Counted from the stretch's first letter, positions 1-9,780 are shown. The stretch is 64,000 nt of DNA from Hyphomicrobiaceae bacterium (GCA_022844275.1 JALHMB010000006.1:277001-341000); one strand, 5' to 3'. The notes: generated by a model not told the origin, from the sequence alone. Numbers and translations: made by a program.

Positions 1-1343
1 TTGCCGCAGCTCTCGATGGCGCAGAACTCGAAGGCGAAACGCGCCTGCTTGGCCATGTCGGCCGTGTCATCGAACACTGTGATGCCGCCGTGACCGATGA
101 GGCCATTCTTCGCGGTGAAAGCCTCGTAGTCGAAGGGTGTGTCGAAGAGTGCACGCGGGAAGTAGGCGCCGAGCGGGCCGCCGACCTGCACGGCCTTGAC
201 CGGGCGACCGCTGAACGTCCCGCCGCCGACATCGTCGACAAGCTCGCCGAGCGTCATGCCGAAGGCCGTCTCAAAGAGACCGCCGTGCTTGACGTTGCCC
301 GCGAGCTGAATGGGCATGGTGCCGCGCGAGCGCCCCATGCCGAGATCGGCATAGACCTTGGCGCCTTCCGAAAGAATGAAGGGCACGGCCGCCAGTGACA
401 GCACGTTGTTGATGACCGTCGGGCGGCCGAACAGACCCTTGTGCGCCGGCAGCGGCGGCTTGGCGCGCACGATGCCGCGCTTACCCTCGATGCTGTCGAG
501 AAGTGCCGTCTCCTCGCCGCAGACATAGGCGCCGGCGCCCGTGCGCACATCGAGATCGAAAGCCTGCTTCGATGCCGCGACGCTCGCGCCGAGCAAACCT
601 GCCTTGCGCGCGATGCCAATCGCTTCCTTCAGCGTCGCGATCGCGTGCGGGTATTCCGAGCGGACATAGATGTAGCCCTTGGTCGCGCCGACGGCGAGGC
701 CGGCAATGGTCATGCCTTCGATGAGCAGGAAGGGATCGCCTTCCATGATCATGCGGTCGGCGAAGGTCGCGCTGTCGCCTTCGTCGGCATTACAGACGAT
801 GTACTTCTGCTCGCCGGGCGTATCGTGGACCGTCTTCCACTTGATGCCTGTCGGGAAGCCCGCACCGCCACGTCCGCGCAAGCCGGACTTCGCGACGACA
901 TCGACGATGCCCGCACCGCCGAGCCCGAGGGCCTGTTCAAGACCGACGTAACCACCGTGCGCACGATAGTCGTCGAGCGAGAGCGGATCGATGATCCCAC
1001 AGCGGGCGAACGTGAGCCGCGTCTGCCGGGCAAAGAAGCCGATCTGCTCGACGGGACCGAGCGTCCTTGCGTGCAGCCCCATGGTCGCCGGATCGCCATC
1101 GAGCAGGCCCGCGGCGACGAGACCCGGCACATCGTCGGCATCGACCGGTCCGAAGCCATGGCGCACACCCTGGCTCTCGACTTCGAGCAGCGGCTCCAGC
1201 CACATCATGCCGCGCGAGCCCGTGCGGACAATCTCGATCGCGCGGCCCGCGACCTGCGCCGCCTTGGCAAGTGCCGTTGCTACCTGGTCAGCACCGACCG
1301 CGATTGCGGCGGCATCTCTGGGAATGAAGAAGCGAACTGTCAT
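1..1343 (-). CDS. fdsB: NAD-dependent formate dehydrogenase, beta (flavin) subunit; 3' part cut off by the window edge
   Basis: NuoF-like subunit of soluble molybdenum formate dehydrogenase. It passes electrons from formate oxidation through FMN and iron-sulfur centres to NAD+ in the cytoplasm. The protein starts MTVRFFIPRDAAAIAVGAD, the N-terminus typical of FdsB rather than of complex I NuoF. It carries the glycine-rich FMN/NADH motif GLRGRGGAGFPTG, then CNADEGDSATFADR and GAYVCGEETALL. The final readable residues, CAIESCG, begin the 4Fe-4S motif. The ATG overlaps the fdsG stop in an ATGA junction, so the two are translationally coupled. The catalytic subunit fdsA and accessory fdsC/fdsD are expected just beyond position 1. 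About 447 codons are present. What is seen is the family signature; the substrate is inferred from the FdsB-type N-terminus and the fdsG pairing. Confidence 0.9.
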   Translation of the reverse strand, partial: MTVRFFIPRDAAAIAVGADQVATALAKAAQVAGRAIEIVRTGSRGMMWLEPLLEVESQGVRHGFGPVDADDVPGLVAAGLLDGDPATMGLHARTLGPVEQIGFFARQTRLTFARCGIIDPLSLDDYRAHGGYVGLEQALGLGGAGIVDVVAKSGLRGRGGAGFPTGIKWKTVHDTPGEQKYIVCNADEGDSATFADRMIMEGDPFLLIEGMTIAGLAVGATKGYIYVRSEYPHAIATLKEAIGIARKAGLLGASVAASKQAFDLDVRTGAGAYVCGEETALLDSIEGKRGIVRAKPPLPAHKGLFGRPTVINNVLSLAAVPFILSEGAKVYADLGMGRSRGTMPIQLAGNVKHGGLFETAFGMTLGELVDDVGGGTFSGRPVKAVQVGGPLGAYFPRALFDTPFDYEAFTAKNGLIGHGGITVFDDTADMAKQARFAFEFCAIESCG

Positions 1344-1807
1344 GCCCCGGCCTCCTTCAGCAGAGCATCGAGCCGTTCGGCGGTCATGCGGCCGACGACG
1401 CGGCCGTCGATCATGGCCGATGGCGCCGTCGCGCAGAGACCGAGGCAGTAGATCGGCTCAAGCGTCACGCGACCGTCGGCGCTCGTCTCGCCGCAGGACA
1501 CGCCGAGGCGATGCTCAGCCAGCTCGACAATGGCCTCGCCGCCCATGGACTGGCAGGCCTCGGCCCGGCAGAGCTTCAGCACGTGGCGGCCAGCCGGCTT
1601 GGCGCGGAAGTCATGGTAGAAAGTGACGACGCCATGCACCTCGGCGCGGGAGAGGTTCAGCGCCTGGGCCAACACCGGCACCACAGCCTCCGGCACATAG
1701 CCGAGTGCGGACTGAACATCGTGCAGGATTTCGATCAGCTCGTCGGGACGGTTGCCGTGTTCGGCGGCAATGGCCCGCGCGGTCTCATCGGCAGTCGTAT
1801 CAGGCAT
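1340..1807 (-). CDS. fdsG: NAD-dependent formate dehydrogenase, gamma subunit (2Fe-2S, NuoE-like)
   Basis: Thioredoxin-fold ferredoxin subunit of the soluble formate dehydrogenase, relaying electrons together with FdsB. About 155 residues, as usual for the family. The four cluster ligands are visible as CRAEAC (Cys80 and Cys85) and CLGLC (Cys121 and Cys125). A GTG at 1816 would add three residues, but the ATG at 1807 has the better Shine-Dalgarno (GGAAAGG, about 8 nt upstream). It is the first gene of fdsG-fdsB and overlaps fdsB by 4 bp. Two inverted repeats lie in the leader and could be regulator sites. Family assignment is firm. The choice of formate dehydrogenase over complex I rests on the FdsB-type partner and the nearby LysR gene. 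Confidence 0.88.
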   Translation of the reverse strand: MPDTTADETARAIAAEHGNRPDELIEILHDVQSALGYVPEAVVPVLAQALNLSRAEVHGVVTFYHDFRAKPAGRHVLKLCRAEACQSMGGEAIVELAEHRLGVSCGETSADGRVTLEPIYCLGLCATAPSAMIDGRVVGRMTAERLDALLKEAGA

Positions 1808-1846
1808 AAAGGGCACCTTTCCGAGCGGCGCTCATGGCGCCTAAAC

Positions 1847-1878
1847 CTTTCATCCGTCGCATTAATTTCGGATGAAAG
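1847..1878. promoter_or_regulatory. Perfect 10-bp inverted repeat upstream of fdsG (candidate operator)
   Basis: CTTTCATCCG at 1847-1856 is repeated exactly as CGGATGAAAG at 1869-1878. The 12-bp AT-rich spacer contains ATTAAT. It lies about 40-70 bp upstream of the fdsG ATG, where an activator or repressor site, or a leader hairpin, would be expected. LysR-type regulators of fds operons are known; that the LysR at 2015-2914 binds here is inference. Confidence 0.5.
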
Positions 1879-1919
1879 CGTACACGATGGCACCCTGGCA
1901 CCGCGCACCTAAAATGATT

Positions 1920-1936
1920 CCAGAAAGGCATTCTGG
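1920..1936. promoter_or_regulatory. 6-bp inverted repeat in the fdsG upstream region
   Basis: CCAGAA at 1920-1925 and TTCTGG at 1931-1936 form a dyad with a 5-bp spacer, between the LysR stop and fdsG. The geometry suits a dimeric regulator. Arms this short occur by chance, so support is modest. The rest of 1817-2014 shows nothing further. Confidence 0.3.
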
Positions 1937-2014
1937 CCCGAACTTGTATGCCAATCCAATTGGTTGTTCCGATGAGTCAATCGGGGGCGCCGATGGTGCA
2001 GTGCGGTACAGACC

Positions 2015-2914
2015 TTAGGTTTCACCGGCCGTTTGCCGAGCGCTCTCGAACACTGCGAGCACAAGCGGGGAGACAGGATCGCGGTCGACGGCTACGAGGC
2101 CTACGCTGTGCTCGATCTCGGGACTGACCAGCGGCACGGCGCGAATGTCCGACATGGGCCCGAGTATCTTAAGGAAGTACTCCGGCACGATGCTGGCGAG
2201 CCCCATGAGGTGCACGTTCGCATAGAGGTTGATCACCGAGTTGGTTTCCAACCGGATCGTGGGCGAGCTGTTAGCCGTGCGGAAGGCGCGGTCGATGATG
2301 CGCCGGTTCTGCATGTTCGGCGTCAGCAGGCAGAGAGGCTGCTTCGCCGCCTCGGCCCAGGTCACGGATGTCTTGTCCGCGAGCGCGTGATCCGCGCGCA
2401 CAAGCAGACAGTATCGCTCCATGTAGATCGCCTCAGCGCGCATCCCCTCAATCGGCTCGTTGTCGAGGTACGTGAGGCCGACATCAATCGAGAAATCCTC
2501 GAGATTGCGCAGAATCTCGACCGAGCTTTGCGAGAGTACCGTCAGCTCGATGCCGGCGTGGCGATCCTGAATGGCCTTTGTGATGAGCGCCGCCATGGGA
2601 AGCGCTGAGGGCACGACGCCGAGCGAAAGACGGCCGATGAGGGCACCCTTGGTGCCGCGAAAAGTCGAGATCTCCTGCTGCAGGGATGTCCAGTTGTCGA
2701 GAATGGCGTGCGCCCACTTGAGCACGCGCTCGCCCTCGGCTGTCAGACCATGAAAGCGCTGACCGCGCTCGACGATCGGCACCCCGAGTTCCTGCTCAAG
2801 CTGGCGGATGCGCCCGGAGAGCGTCGGCTGCGTGACGTTGCAGGCCTTGGCGGCACGCGTGAAATGCTTCTCGCGTGCGAGGGCCGAGAGGTACTGGAGC
2901 TGGCGGATATCCAT
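2015..2914 (-). CDS. LysR-family transcriptional regulator (possibly FdsR-like)
   Basis: A 299-residue regulator of normal LysR length. The N-terminal winged helix-turn-helix is clear (MDIRQLQYLSALAREKHFTR, then TQPTLSGRIRQLEQELG), followed by a periplasmic-binding-protein-like effector domain. It is co-directional with and upstream of fdsG (gap about 200 bp) and 79 bp downstream of the oxoprolinase-like gene. It could therefore control the formate dehydrogenase operon, as FdsR does in Cupriavidus (there from a divergent position), or the oxoprolinase/TRAP unit. The sequence does not decide between these. The inverted repeats at 1847-1878 and 1920-1936 are candidate binding sites. Confidence 0.88.
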   Translation of the reverse strand: MDIRQLQYLSALAREKHFTRAAKACNVTQPTLSGRIRQLEQELGVPIVERGQRFHGLTAEGERVLKWAHAILDNWTSLQQEISTFRGTKGALIGRLSLGVVPSALPMAALITKAIQDRHAGIELTVLSQSSVEILRNLEDFSIDVGLTYLDNEPIEGMRAEAIYMERYCLLVRADHALADKTSVTWAEAAKQPLCLLTPNMQNRRIIDRAFRTANSSPTIRLETNSVINLYANVHLMGLASIVPEYFLKILGPMSDIRAVPLVSPEIEHSVGLVAVDRDPVSPLVLAVFESARQTAGET

Positions 2915-2993
2915 GGGCCCAGTATATCAACCCATTCTAAGGACGACACATCCGACGGCAGCCCTCCTCAGCGGAAGGTAAGCGTTCCTGGCC

Positions 2994-5900
2994 CTACCTC
3001 GGCGCCCCATACCCACCCCCGGCCGGCGTCTCCATGTGGTAGAGATCGCCGGGTTGCATCTCCCGCCGGTCATTGCCTTCGAGATGCTCCCTCGTGCCGT
3101 CGGCACGCTCGACGATGTCCACACCGCAGACGCCAGGCTCGCCACCCGCGAGACCGAACGGCGGCACCTTGCGATGCGAGCCGAGCGTCGTGACCGTCAT
3201 GGCTTCGAGAAAGCGCATCCGCCGAACCGCACCATCGCCGCCGCGCCAGCGTCCGGCACCACCCGAGCCGCGCCGGATGCCGAAGGCTTCGAGCCGCACG
3301 GGGAAACGCCATTCGAGGATTTCCGGATCGGTCATGCGCGTGTTCGTCATGTGCGTCTGCACGGCGCTCGCGCCGTCGAAGCCATTTCCCGCACCCGTGC
3401 CGCCGCAGATGGTCTCGTAGTTCTGCAAGCGCTCATTGCCCCAGACGAAATTGTTCATGGTCGCCTGCGAGCCCGCCAAGACGCCGAGCGCGCCGAGCAG
3501 CGCATTGGTCGCGGCCTGCGAGACCTCGGTATTGCCTGCGATCACCGCCGCCGGATAGCGCGGATTGAGCATCGTGCCTTCGGGCGTGATGATCGTCAGC
3601 GGCTTCAGACAGCCCTCGTTCAACGGGATCTCGCTCTCCGAGAGCGTGCGGAACACATACAGCACCACCGCGCGGCACACGGCGAGCGGCGCGTTGTAGT
3701 TGAACTCGCTCTGCGCGGACGTGCCCGTGAAGTCGATGATCGCCGCGCGCGTTTTGCGATCGACGCGGACCGCGACGTGGATCGCCGAACCGCTGTCCAT
3801 GGGATAATGAAACTCACCGTCGCGCAGCGTATCGATCGCCTTACGCACGGCGACTTCGGCATTGTCCTGCACGTGGCGCATGTAAGCATCGACGACGGGC
3901 TGACCGAACTGCTCGACCATGCGCAGGATCTCGCGCACGCCTGTCTCGTTCGACGCGATCTGAGCTCGTAGGTCCGCCATGTTCTGGTCGATGTTGCGGC
4001 AGGGATAGCGCCCCGAAGCGAGCAGCGCTCGCGTCTCAGCATCCCTGAGACGACCCTGATCGACCATCTTGAAGTTATCGATGAGGACGCCTTCCTCGTC
4101 GATATGACGACTGTCCGGCGGCGCCGAGCCCGGCGTCCTGCCACCGATATCCGCGTGATGACCGCGCGAGGCGACGACGAAGAGAATGCTTGCACCATCA
4201 CGACTAAAGACTGGCGTGATTACGGTCACATCGGGCAGATGCGTGCCACCCCGGTATGGATTGTTCAGCATGATGCTGTCGCCGGGACGCAGACTGCCTG
4301 CATTGAGGCGCAGCACCGTACGCACAGCCTCGCTCATGGAGCCGAGATGCACGGGCACGTGCGGCGCGTTGGCGACGAGATTGCCTTCCGGATCGAAGAG
4401 CGCGCACGAGAAATCCAGCCGCTCCTTGATGTTCACCGAATAGGCCGTGTTCTCCAGCGTCGCGCCCATCTGCTCGGCAATGGACATGAAGAGATTGTTG
4501 AACACCTCCAGCATGATCGGATCGACTGCCGTGCCGAGCTGCTCGCGGCGCGCCTGGGCCGCCGTGCGTGTGAGCACGAGATGGCCGAGGTTGGTGATCG
4601 CGGCCGACCAACCTTCCTCCACGACATTCGTACCGGTCGGCTCGATGATGATCGCCGGGCCTTCGATCGCATCGCCAGGGCCGAGCCTCGCTCGATCATA
4701 GAGCGGCGTATTCACCCAACCCGTGCGCGTGTGCATGCGTACGTTTGCAATCGGGCGTGCATCGGTGTCAGGTGAGCGCGTAATAGGCCGCTCGACGATC
4801 GCGTCGCTGGCGCCGATTGCCTCCAGTGCCACGGCTTCGACGATCAGATCGTCACGCTCCACGGCAAAGCCGAAGCGCGCACGATGCACCTCTGCAAACG
4901 TCTGGCGGAGCTCGACCTCATTGCCGTACGCGACGGCCAGCGGCTGATGCGCGCCCTCATAGCGCACGTGCACACGACGCTCGACGGTGGTGCGCTCACG
5001 GGCAATATCCTGGCCCAACACTTCCTCGACGGCGCTTGCCTCGAGCTCGGCGAGTGCCTCGGCCAGGGCCGCTGCAGAACCGCTCAGCGGCCGCTCGACC
5101 TGACGCTCGCGTAGAGCGCGCACCTCGGCGAGACCCATCCCGTAAGCCGACAGCACGCCCGCATAGGGATGCAGCAGCACGCGCGTAATACCGAGCACAT
5201 CGGCGATGGCGCAGGCATGCTGCCCGCCGGCACCACCGAAACAATTGAGCGTGTAGCGCGTCACGTCATAGCCGCGCTGGACCGAGATCTTTTTGATCGC
5301 ATTGGCCATGTTCTCGACGGCAATGCGCAGGAAACCTTCCGCCACTTCCTCGGGTGTGTACGTGGTCCCGCTTGCGGCGTTGATCTCAGCCGTCATGCGC
5401 GCGAAGCCCGCGCGCGCGGCTTCGACGTCGAGTGGTTCGTCGCCACCAAGGCCGAACACGCTCGGGAAATGGTCCGGTTGGATCTTGCCGAGCAGGACAT
5501 TGCAGTCGGTGACGGAGAGCGGTCCGCCGCGCCGGTAGCAGGCAGGTCCCGGATTGGCGCCGGAGCTTTCTGGGCCGACCTGAAAGCGGCCGTCCTCGAA
5601 CTTCAGGATCGAGCCACCGCCCGCAGCGATCGTGTGGATGCGCATCATGGGCGCACGCATCCGCACGCCGGCGACTTCCGTCTCGAAGGAGCGCTCGTAC
5701 TGGCCGTCGAAGTGCGTGACGTCCGTCGACGTGCCGCCCATGTCGAAGCCGATGAGCTTGTCGAAGCCGGCCATGGTGCCGGTCCTGACCATCCCCACGA
5801 CCCCGCCCGCAGGCCCGGACAGGATCGAGTCCTTGCCCTGGAAAAGTGCCGCGTCGATCAGGCCGCCGTTCGACTGCATGAACTGCAGGCGCCGGCAGCC

Positions 5901-6596
5901 GCCGCGATCGGCGCCGAGCTCGTCGCGCACCTGATCGACATAGCGCCTGAGCACCGGCGAGAGATAGGCGTCGGCGACGGCGGTATCGCCGCGCGAGACG
6001 AGCTTGATGAGCGGGCTCGCAAGATGGCTTGGCGAGACTTGCGTAAAGCCGACCTCGCGCGCGATCTCGGCAACGCGCTGCTCGTGCGCGGGATAGCGGT
6101 AGGAATGCATGAAAGCGATCGCGACCGCGCGAATGCCGGCGGCATAGGCTTCGTTGAGTGCCGTGCGCGCCGTTGCCTCATCGAGTGGCTGGACGACCTC
6201 GCCGCGCGGGCCCATGCGCTCGTCGACCTCCGCGACGCGGGCATAGAGCACTTCAGGCAGCTTGATGTGCAGGTCGAAGAGGCGTGGACGATTCTGGTAG
6301 CCGATGCGCAGGAGATCGGCGAAGCCCTTCGTTATGAGGAGAAGCGTCGGATCGCCTTTGCGCTCGAGGAGCGCGTTGGTCGCAACCGTCGTACCCATGC
6401 GCACGGTGTCGATGAGACCCGGCGGAATCGCCTCGCCGGGTTTGAGGCCGAGCAGATCGCGGACACCCTGCACGGCGGCGTCGCGATAGCGCTCGGGATT
6501 CTCGGAGAGCACCTTGTGGCAGAGAATCTCGCCGTCAGGCCGCCGCGCGACGATGTCCGTGAACGTGCCGCCACGATCGATCCAGAACTGCCACAT
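2994..6596 (-). CDS. 5-oxoprolinase / hydantoinase family protein (fused HyuA-HyuB)
   Basis: A 1200-residue cytoplasmic enzyme of the ATP-dependent 5-oxoprolinase type, which opens a lactam or hydantoin ring (5-oxo-L-proline to L-glutamate in the founding member). The start at 6596 gives [20 protein letters not shown], the classic N-terminal phosphate-binding motif, preceded by a good Shine-Dalgarno (GAGGTGGAG); an upstream ATG at 6641 has none. HyuA-like part: residues 1 to about 680, with the [10 protein letters not shown] phosphate loop near residue 300. HyuB-like part: from about residue 690 ([20 protein letters not shown]) to the end. Length fits the fused family. It is the last enzyme of a unit with a TRAP transporter and a DUF1445 protein, which supports an amino-acid-lactam substrate. 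Hydantoin or another lactam cannot be excluded. Confidence 0.88.
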   Translation of the reverse strand: MWQFWIDRGGTFTDIVARRPDGEILCHKVLSENPERYRDAAVQGVRDLLGLKPGEAIPPGLIDTVRMGTTVATNALLERKGDPTLLLITKGFADLLRIGYQNRPRLFDLHIKLPEVLYARVAEVDERMGPRGEVVQPLDEATARTALNEAYAAGIRAVAIAFMHSYRYPAHEQRVAEIAREVGFTQVSPSHLASPLIKLVSRGDTAVADAYLSPVLRRYVDQVRDELGADRGGCRRLQFMQSNGGLIDAALFQGKDSILSGPAGGVVGMVRTGTMAGFDKLIGFDMGGTSTDVTHFDGQYERSFETEVAGVRMRAPMMRIHTIAAGGGSILKFEDGRFQVGPESSGANPGPACYRRGGPLSVTDCNVLLGKIQPDHFPSVFGLGGDEPLDVEAARAGFARMTAEINAASGTTYTPEEVAEGFLRIAVENMANAIKKISVQRGYDVTRYTLNCFGGAGGQHACAIADVLGITRVLLHPYAGVLSAYGMGLAEVRALRERQVERPLSGSAAALAEALAELEASAVEEVLGQDIARERTTVERRVHVRYEGAHQPLAVAYGNEVELRQTFAEVHRARFGFAVERDDLIVEAVALEAIGASDAIVERPITRSPDTDARPIANVRMHTRTGWVNTPLYDRARLGPGDAIEGPAIIIEPTGTNVVEEGWSAAITNLGHLVLTRTAAQARREQLGTAVDPIMLEVFNNLFMSIAEQMGATLENTAYSVNIKERLDFSCALFDPEGNLVANAPHVPVHLGSMSEAVRTVLRLNAGSLRPGDSIMLNNPYRGGTHLPDVTVITPVFSRDGASILFVVASRGHHADIGGRTPGSAPPDSRHIDEEGVLIDNFKMVDQGRLRDAETRALLASGRYPCRNIDQNMADLRAQIASNETGVREILRMVEQFGQPVVDAYMRHVQDNAEVAVRKAIDTLRDGEFHYPMDSGSAIHVAVRVDRKTRAAIIDFTGTSAQSEFNYNAPLAVCRAVVLYVFRTLSESEIPLNEGCLKPLTIITPEGTMLNPRYPAAVIAGNTEVSQAATNALLGALGVLAGSQATMNNFVWGNERLQNYETICGGTGAGNGFDGASAVQTHMTNTRMTDPEILEWRFPVRLEAFGIRRGSGGAGRWRGGDGAVRRMRFLEAMTVTTLGSHRKVPPFGLAGGEPGVCGVDIVERADGTREHLEGNDRREMQPGDLYHMETPAGGGYGAPR

Positions 6597-6674
6597 GTCT
6601 CCACCTCGATCGCGACTGCTAAAGCAGCCACGATCGTACATCGTCTCGCGCGATCAGAACAACGGAGCGGTCAC

Positions 6675-7961
6675 TCACCCCATAACCGCTTTCGGCAGCC
6701 AGAGCGCCAACTCCGGCCAAGCCATCAGCATTGCGACGAGCCCGAGCATGGCGAACACGAACGGCAGCGCACCCCAGATCACGTCCGACACCGGCCCTCG
6801 GTCCCGCATGCCCTGGACGACATAGAGATTGAGCCCCACAGGCGGCGTAATGAGCGCCACCTCGATCATGACCGTGAGCACGATGCCCCACCAGATCGGA
6901 TCCCAACCCAACGCGAACACGATTGGTGCGATGAACGGCGTTGTCAGGATCATCATGGAGATGGTCTCCATGAAGCAGCCGAGGACGATGTAGAAGGCGA
7001 TGATGAGTACCATCGTTCCATACTTGCCGAGGCCTAGACTCTCGATCCATTGCCCGAGACCGTCGGTGAGACCGATCGCAGCAAGTACGAAATTCAGGAA
7101 CTGCGCTGCCAGAATGATCAGCATGATCATCGCGGTGGTGCGCATGGTTCCTTCGGCTACCGCACGCAGCATCGAGAGGTTCAGACGGCGCTCCCAGGCC
7201 GCAAGGAAAAGAGCCGCGATCACGCCAAGGGACGCCGCCTCCGTCGGCGTCGCCCAGCCGGCATAGATCGAGCCCACCACTGCCAGGAAGACGAACATCG
7301 GCGGCAGCAGGTCCGGCAACACGCGGATTCGGTTGGCCCAGGTCGTCTCCATGGGAGTACCGCCCTTGCGGCGATCCACTAGGCAGAAAATCAGGATGAT
7401 CAGCATGAACAGCCCGGCCAGTATCGCACCAGGAATGAAGCCTGCGAGATAAAGTCTCGGCACCGAGGTGTTCGTAAGCAGACCGTACAAGATGAAGTTG
7501 ATGGAGGGCGGAATGAGAATGCCGAGTGTGCCGCCTGCAGCGATACTGCCGAGAAACAGACGCTCGTCATAGCCGCGCTGCCTGATCTGGGGAATGGCGA
7601 CCGTGCTGATGGTCGCGGCGGTGGCAACGCTCGAGCCCGATGTCGCGGCGAACATAGCCGATGTGCCGATGTTGGCGTGCATGAGCCCGCCGGGCAACCA
7701 CGAGAGCCACTGCGCGGCGGCGTTGTAGACCCTCTCGGCAATGCCGGCGCGGAGCAGGATCTCGCCGAGCATCACGAAGAGCGGGATCGCAATCAGGATA
7801 TACTCGCTGGAGGCATTCCAGATGATCTCGCCCATGGCCCGCTGTAGCGGCATGAAGGCGAACATGTCGTTGAGGGCTAGCCCAAGCACGCCCATGACGG
7901 CGGCAACAGGCACACTGATGGCCAGCAAGCCCAGCAGGAGAAGCAGCGTCGTCGCGAGCAT
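6675..7961 (-). CDS. dctM: TRAP transporter large permease subunit (DctM)
   Basis: Large membrane subunit of a sodium-coupled tripartite periplasmic transporter. At 428 residues it matches the DctM family, and it is almost wholly hydrophobic with about a dozen membrane segments. Family motifs include SGSSVATAATISTVAIPQ, GTLGILIPPSI and GWATPTEAASLG. I chose the start MLATTLLLLLG at 7961, which has GGAGAA upstream and lies 4 bp after the dctQ stop. Upstream in-frame starts would add an arginine-rich stretch that overlaps dctQ. It is followed 78 bp later by the oxoprolinase-like gene. Confidence 0.92.
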   Translation of the reverse strand: MLATTLLLLLGLLAISVPVAAVMGVLGLALNDMFAFMPLQRAMGEIIWNASSEYILIAIPLFVMLGEILLRAGIAERVYNAAAQWLSWLPGGLMHANIGTSAMFAATSGSSVATAATISTVAIPQIRQRGYDERLFLGSIAAGGTLGILIPPSINFILYGLLTNTSVPRLYLAGFIPGAILAGLFMLIILIFCLVDRRKGGTPMETTWANRIRVLPDLLPPMFVFLAVVGSIYAGWATPTEAASLGVIAALFLAAWERRLNLSMLRAVAEGTMRTTAMIMLIILAAQFLNFVLAAIGLTDGLGQWIESLGLGKYGTMVLIIAFYIVLGCFMETISMMILTTPFIAPIVFALGWDPIWWGIVLTVMIEVALITPPVGLNLYVVQGMRDRGPVSDVIWGALPFVFAMLGLVAMLMAWPELALWLPKAVMG

Positions 7962-7965
7962 GGCG

Positions 7966-8673
7966 CTAGTTCTCCGTCCGCGACGTGCGGTTGCGTACAT
8001 CGAGCCCCTTGATCTCGGCCTCGATCTCCTCCTCCGTGGTCGAAACGCCTGCAATAGCGTTCACGACGGCAAAATTCCCGCTCAGCAGCGCCGCCGTCGA
8101 ACGGAAGATTGCCAGTAGAATGACCACGAAGAACAGTCCGATACCGAACGCCCACGGAATCTGCGACCAGGCTAGTGGAATGCGAAGCTGCGTATTCGAT
8201 CGGATCTGCTCGACATAGCTCGTGGTCGCGACATCAATTGCGCGCTCGAGCATCGCGGCGACAAAGATCGCCAGGACGACAAGCGCGATCATATCCATGG
8301 TGGCGCGCGCCTTGGGCCCAAACTGGGCATAGAGAACGTCGATGCGCACGTGGCCTTTCGTCACCATCACATAGGCCATGGAAAGGCTGGTCCCGACGGC
8401 GAAGAGATAACCGGAGATCTCGTCCGAGCCGGAAAACATGAAGCTCGTGCCGAGCAGCGCGCCGGTGCCCTTGCGCAGCAATACCTCGGCTGTGACGATG
8501 ATGGCGGCCGTGAACAGCAGAGTGCCGCCGAGCCAGACGCCGACAAGCGCGACGGCGCTCGTCACGCGCCAGAGCACTTCACGGAACAGCACCATGAGTA
8601 CGAGCACGATTGCGACCGCCGCGAACTGCCAGAGCGGCATCGCGGACAGGATCGTGCGAAGCATATCGACCAT
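7966..8673 (-). CDS. dctQ: TRAP transporter small permease subunit (DctQ)
   Basis: Small four-helix membrane subunit that joins DctM. About 235 residues, on the long side because of a charged C-terminal tail (TTEEEIEAEIKGLDV). The segment VTKGHVRIDVLYAQF is the usual DctQ signature. The start is uncertain: ATG at 8673 or 8664 are both possible with weak Shine-Dalgarno. The ATG at 8715 would make the ribosome read through the terminator-like stem at 8685-8707, so I rejected it. It lies between dctP and dctM and is tightly coupled to dctM. Confidence 0.85.
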   Translation of the reverse strand: MVDMLRTILSAMPLWQFAAVAIVLVLMVLFREVLWRVTSAVALVGVWLGGTLLFTAAIIVTAEVLLRKGTGALLGTSFMFSGSDEISGYLFAVGTSLSMAYVMVTKGHVRIDVLYAQFGPKARATMDMIALVVLAIFVAAMLERAIDVATTSYVEQIRSNTQLRIPLAWSQIPWAFGIGLFFVVILLAIFRSTAALLSGNFAVVNAIAGVSTTEEEIEAEIKGLDVRNRTSRTEN

Positions 8674-8684
8674 TGCAAACAAAA

Positions 8685-8707
8685 GGCCCGGGAGATTATC
8701 CCGGGCC
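8685..8707 (-). terminator. Strong hairpin with T-run between dctP and dctQ (attenuating terminator)
   Basis: GGCCCGGGA (8685-8693) and TCCCGGGCC (8699-8707) form a perfect 9-bp GC stem with a 5-nt loop. On the minus strand the stem is followed by TTTTGTTT, as in an intrinsic terminator. It sits just after the dctP stop and before dctQ. Partial termination here would make much more binding protein than permease, a common arrangement in binding-protein-dependent transporters. Confidence 0.8.
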
Positions 8708-8727
8708 TCCCCCATCTGTGAGACGTT

Positions 8728-9780
8728 TTACTCAGCTTTGGCCGTCAAGCCGTAGGTCTTGCCGACAAGCTCATTCCACGTCGAAGCGCACTCGGCTCCG
8801 CAGCGCTTCGCCCAGCGCGCCAGCACGACCTCATTGAGGGCTTTGTCGCGCGCCTTGAAGTCTTCCGCAGACGGCTTGACCAGTTTGAGCTTGCCCGTCG
8901 GGCCGACCGAGCAGGTGCCGCCGGTGTTGCAGGCGACGCCCTCTTCCGTCTCGGCTTCGATGACCGCCCAGGACTTGTCCTCGAGCTTCTTCATCTCGGC
9001 CTGGATGGCATCCTTGGTCGGCTGCGACAGCTTGTTCCATGTATTCAGGTTCACGGCCCAGATGCCGACCGTGTAGCCGACCGGCAGGCGGAACAACGTG
9101 TCTACCACCTCGCCCCACTTGGCCTTGTAGCCGGGCATAGTGCCGGTGATACCGCAATCGGTGACGCCCTTCTCGAGCGCCGGCACGACCTCGCCGAACG
9201 CGATTGTCACGCCGACGCCACCGAGCGCGGCGACGAAATCGGATTGTGACGTACCTTGAACTCGGACTTTCTTGCCCTTCAGATCGGCGATGCTCTTGAT
9301 ATCGCCCTTGCAGTAGAAGACCTGCTCAGGGAAGGGGAACGTGCCGAGGATCATCGCGCCGTTGCGCGCCATGGCCTTCTGCATCTCGGGAAGCCAGGCG
9401 GTGACGACTGCACGGCCCATCTTGAAGTCGCGCGCGACGCCCGCAATGTCCGATGCCTCGATGATTGCGCCGCCGTCCTCGACGTAGATCGGAAGAGCCG
9501 CGGCAAAGTCGAACACGCCCTGCTTGAGCAGGCGAATGACCTCGGTGCCCTTCAGGTTCACTTCGGTGATCGACTTGATATTGCCCTTGAGCTTGCCGCC
9601 CGTCGCCTTCGGCAGATCTTCCGTCCAGAAAGGCTGCTCCAGTTTCTGCCAGTTGGTCAGGAAGTTCCAGGTACCGACGGCATTGAATGTGCGTGTATCG
9701 ACGTCCTGTGCCCACACGGGAATGGACACCGCGGCCGCGAGGGTCGCAGCTACGCAGGCAGCAGGCAGTTTGAACTTCAT
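8728..9780 (-). CDS. dctP: TRAP transporter substrate-binding protein (DctP family)
   Basis: Periplasmic solute receptor of the TRAP system, 350 residues from the ATG at 9780 (GGGAGG upstream; a GTG at 9786 is the alternative). A clear signal peptide, MKFKLPAACVAATLAAAVSI, is predicted to be cut after VWA. The mature part has DctP motifs such as SIADLKGKKVRVQG. It contains several cysteines in the C-terminal half (VACNTGGTC, KRCGAEC), unusual for DctP proteins and perhaps forming disulfides. Its ligand is unknown; the neighbouring oxoprolinase and DUF1445 genes suggest 5-oxoproline or a similar organic acid. Confidence 0.9.
   Translation of the reverse strand: MKFKLPAACVAATLAAAVSIPVWAQDVDTRTFNAVGTWNFLTNWQKLEQPFWTEDLPKATGGKLKGNIKSITEVNLKGTEVIRLLKQGVFDFAAALPIYVEDGGAIIEASDIAGVARDFKMGRAVVTAWLPEMQKAMARNGAMILGTFPFPEQVFYCKGDIKSIADLKGKKVRVQGTSQSDFVAALGGVGVTIAFGEVVPALEKGVTDCGITGTMPGYKAKWGEVVDTLFRLPVGYTVGIWAVNLNTWNKLSQPTKDAIQAEMKKLEDKSWAVIEAETEEGVACNTGGTCSVGPTGKLKLVKPSAEDFKARDKALNEVVLARWAKRCGAECASTWNELVGKTYGLTAKAE

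Noticed and set aside
5169-7037. A 622-codon plus-strand open frame
   Set aside because: It is antisense to the oxoprolinase-like gene and dctM, has no Shine-Dalgarno, and its composition (Arg/His/Ala-rich) is that of a GC-rich shadow frame.
8674-8715. Upstream dctQ start at 8715
   Set aside because: Translation would run through the terminator-like stem, and no Shine-Dalgarno precedes it.
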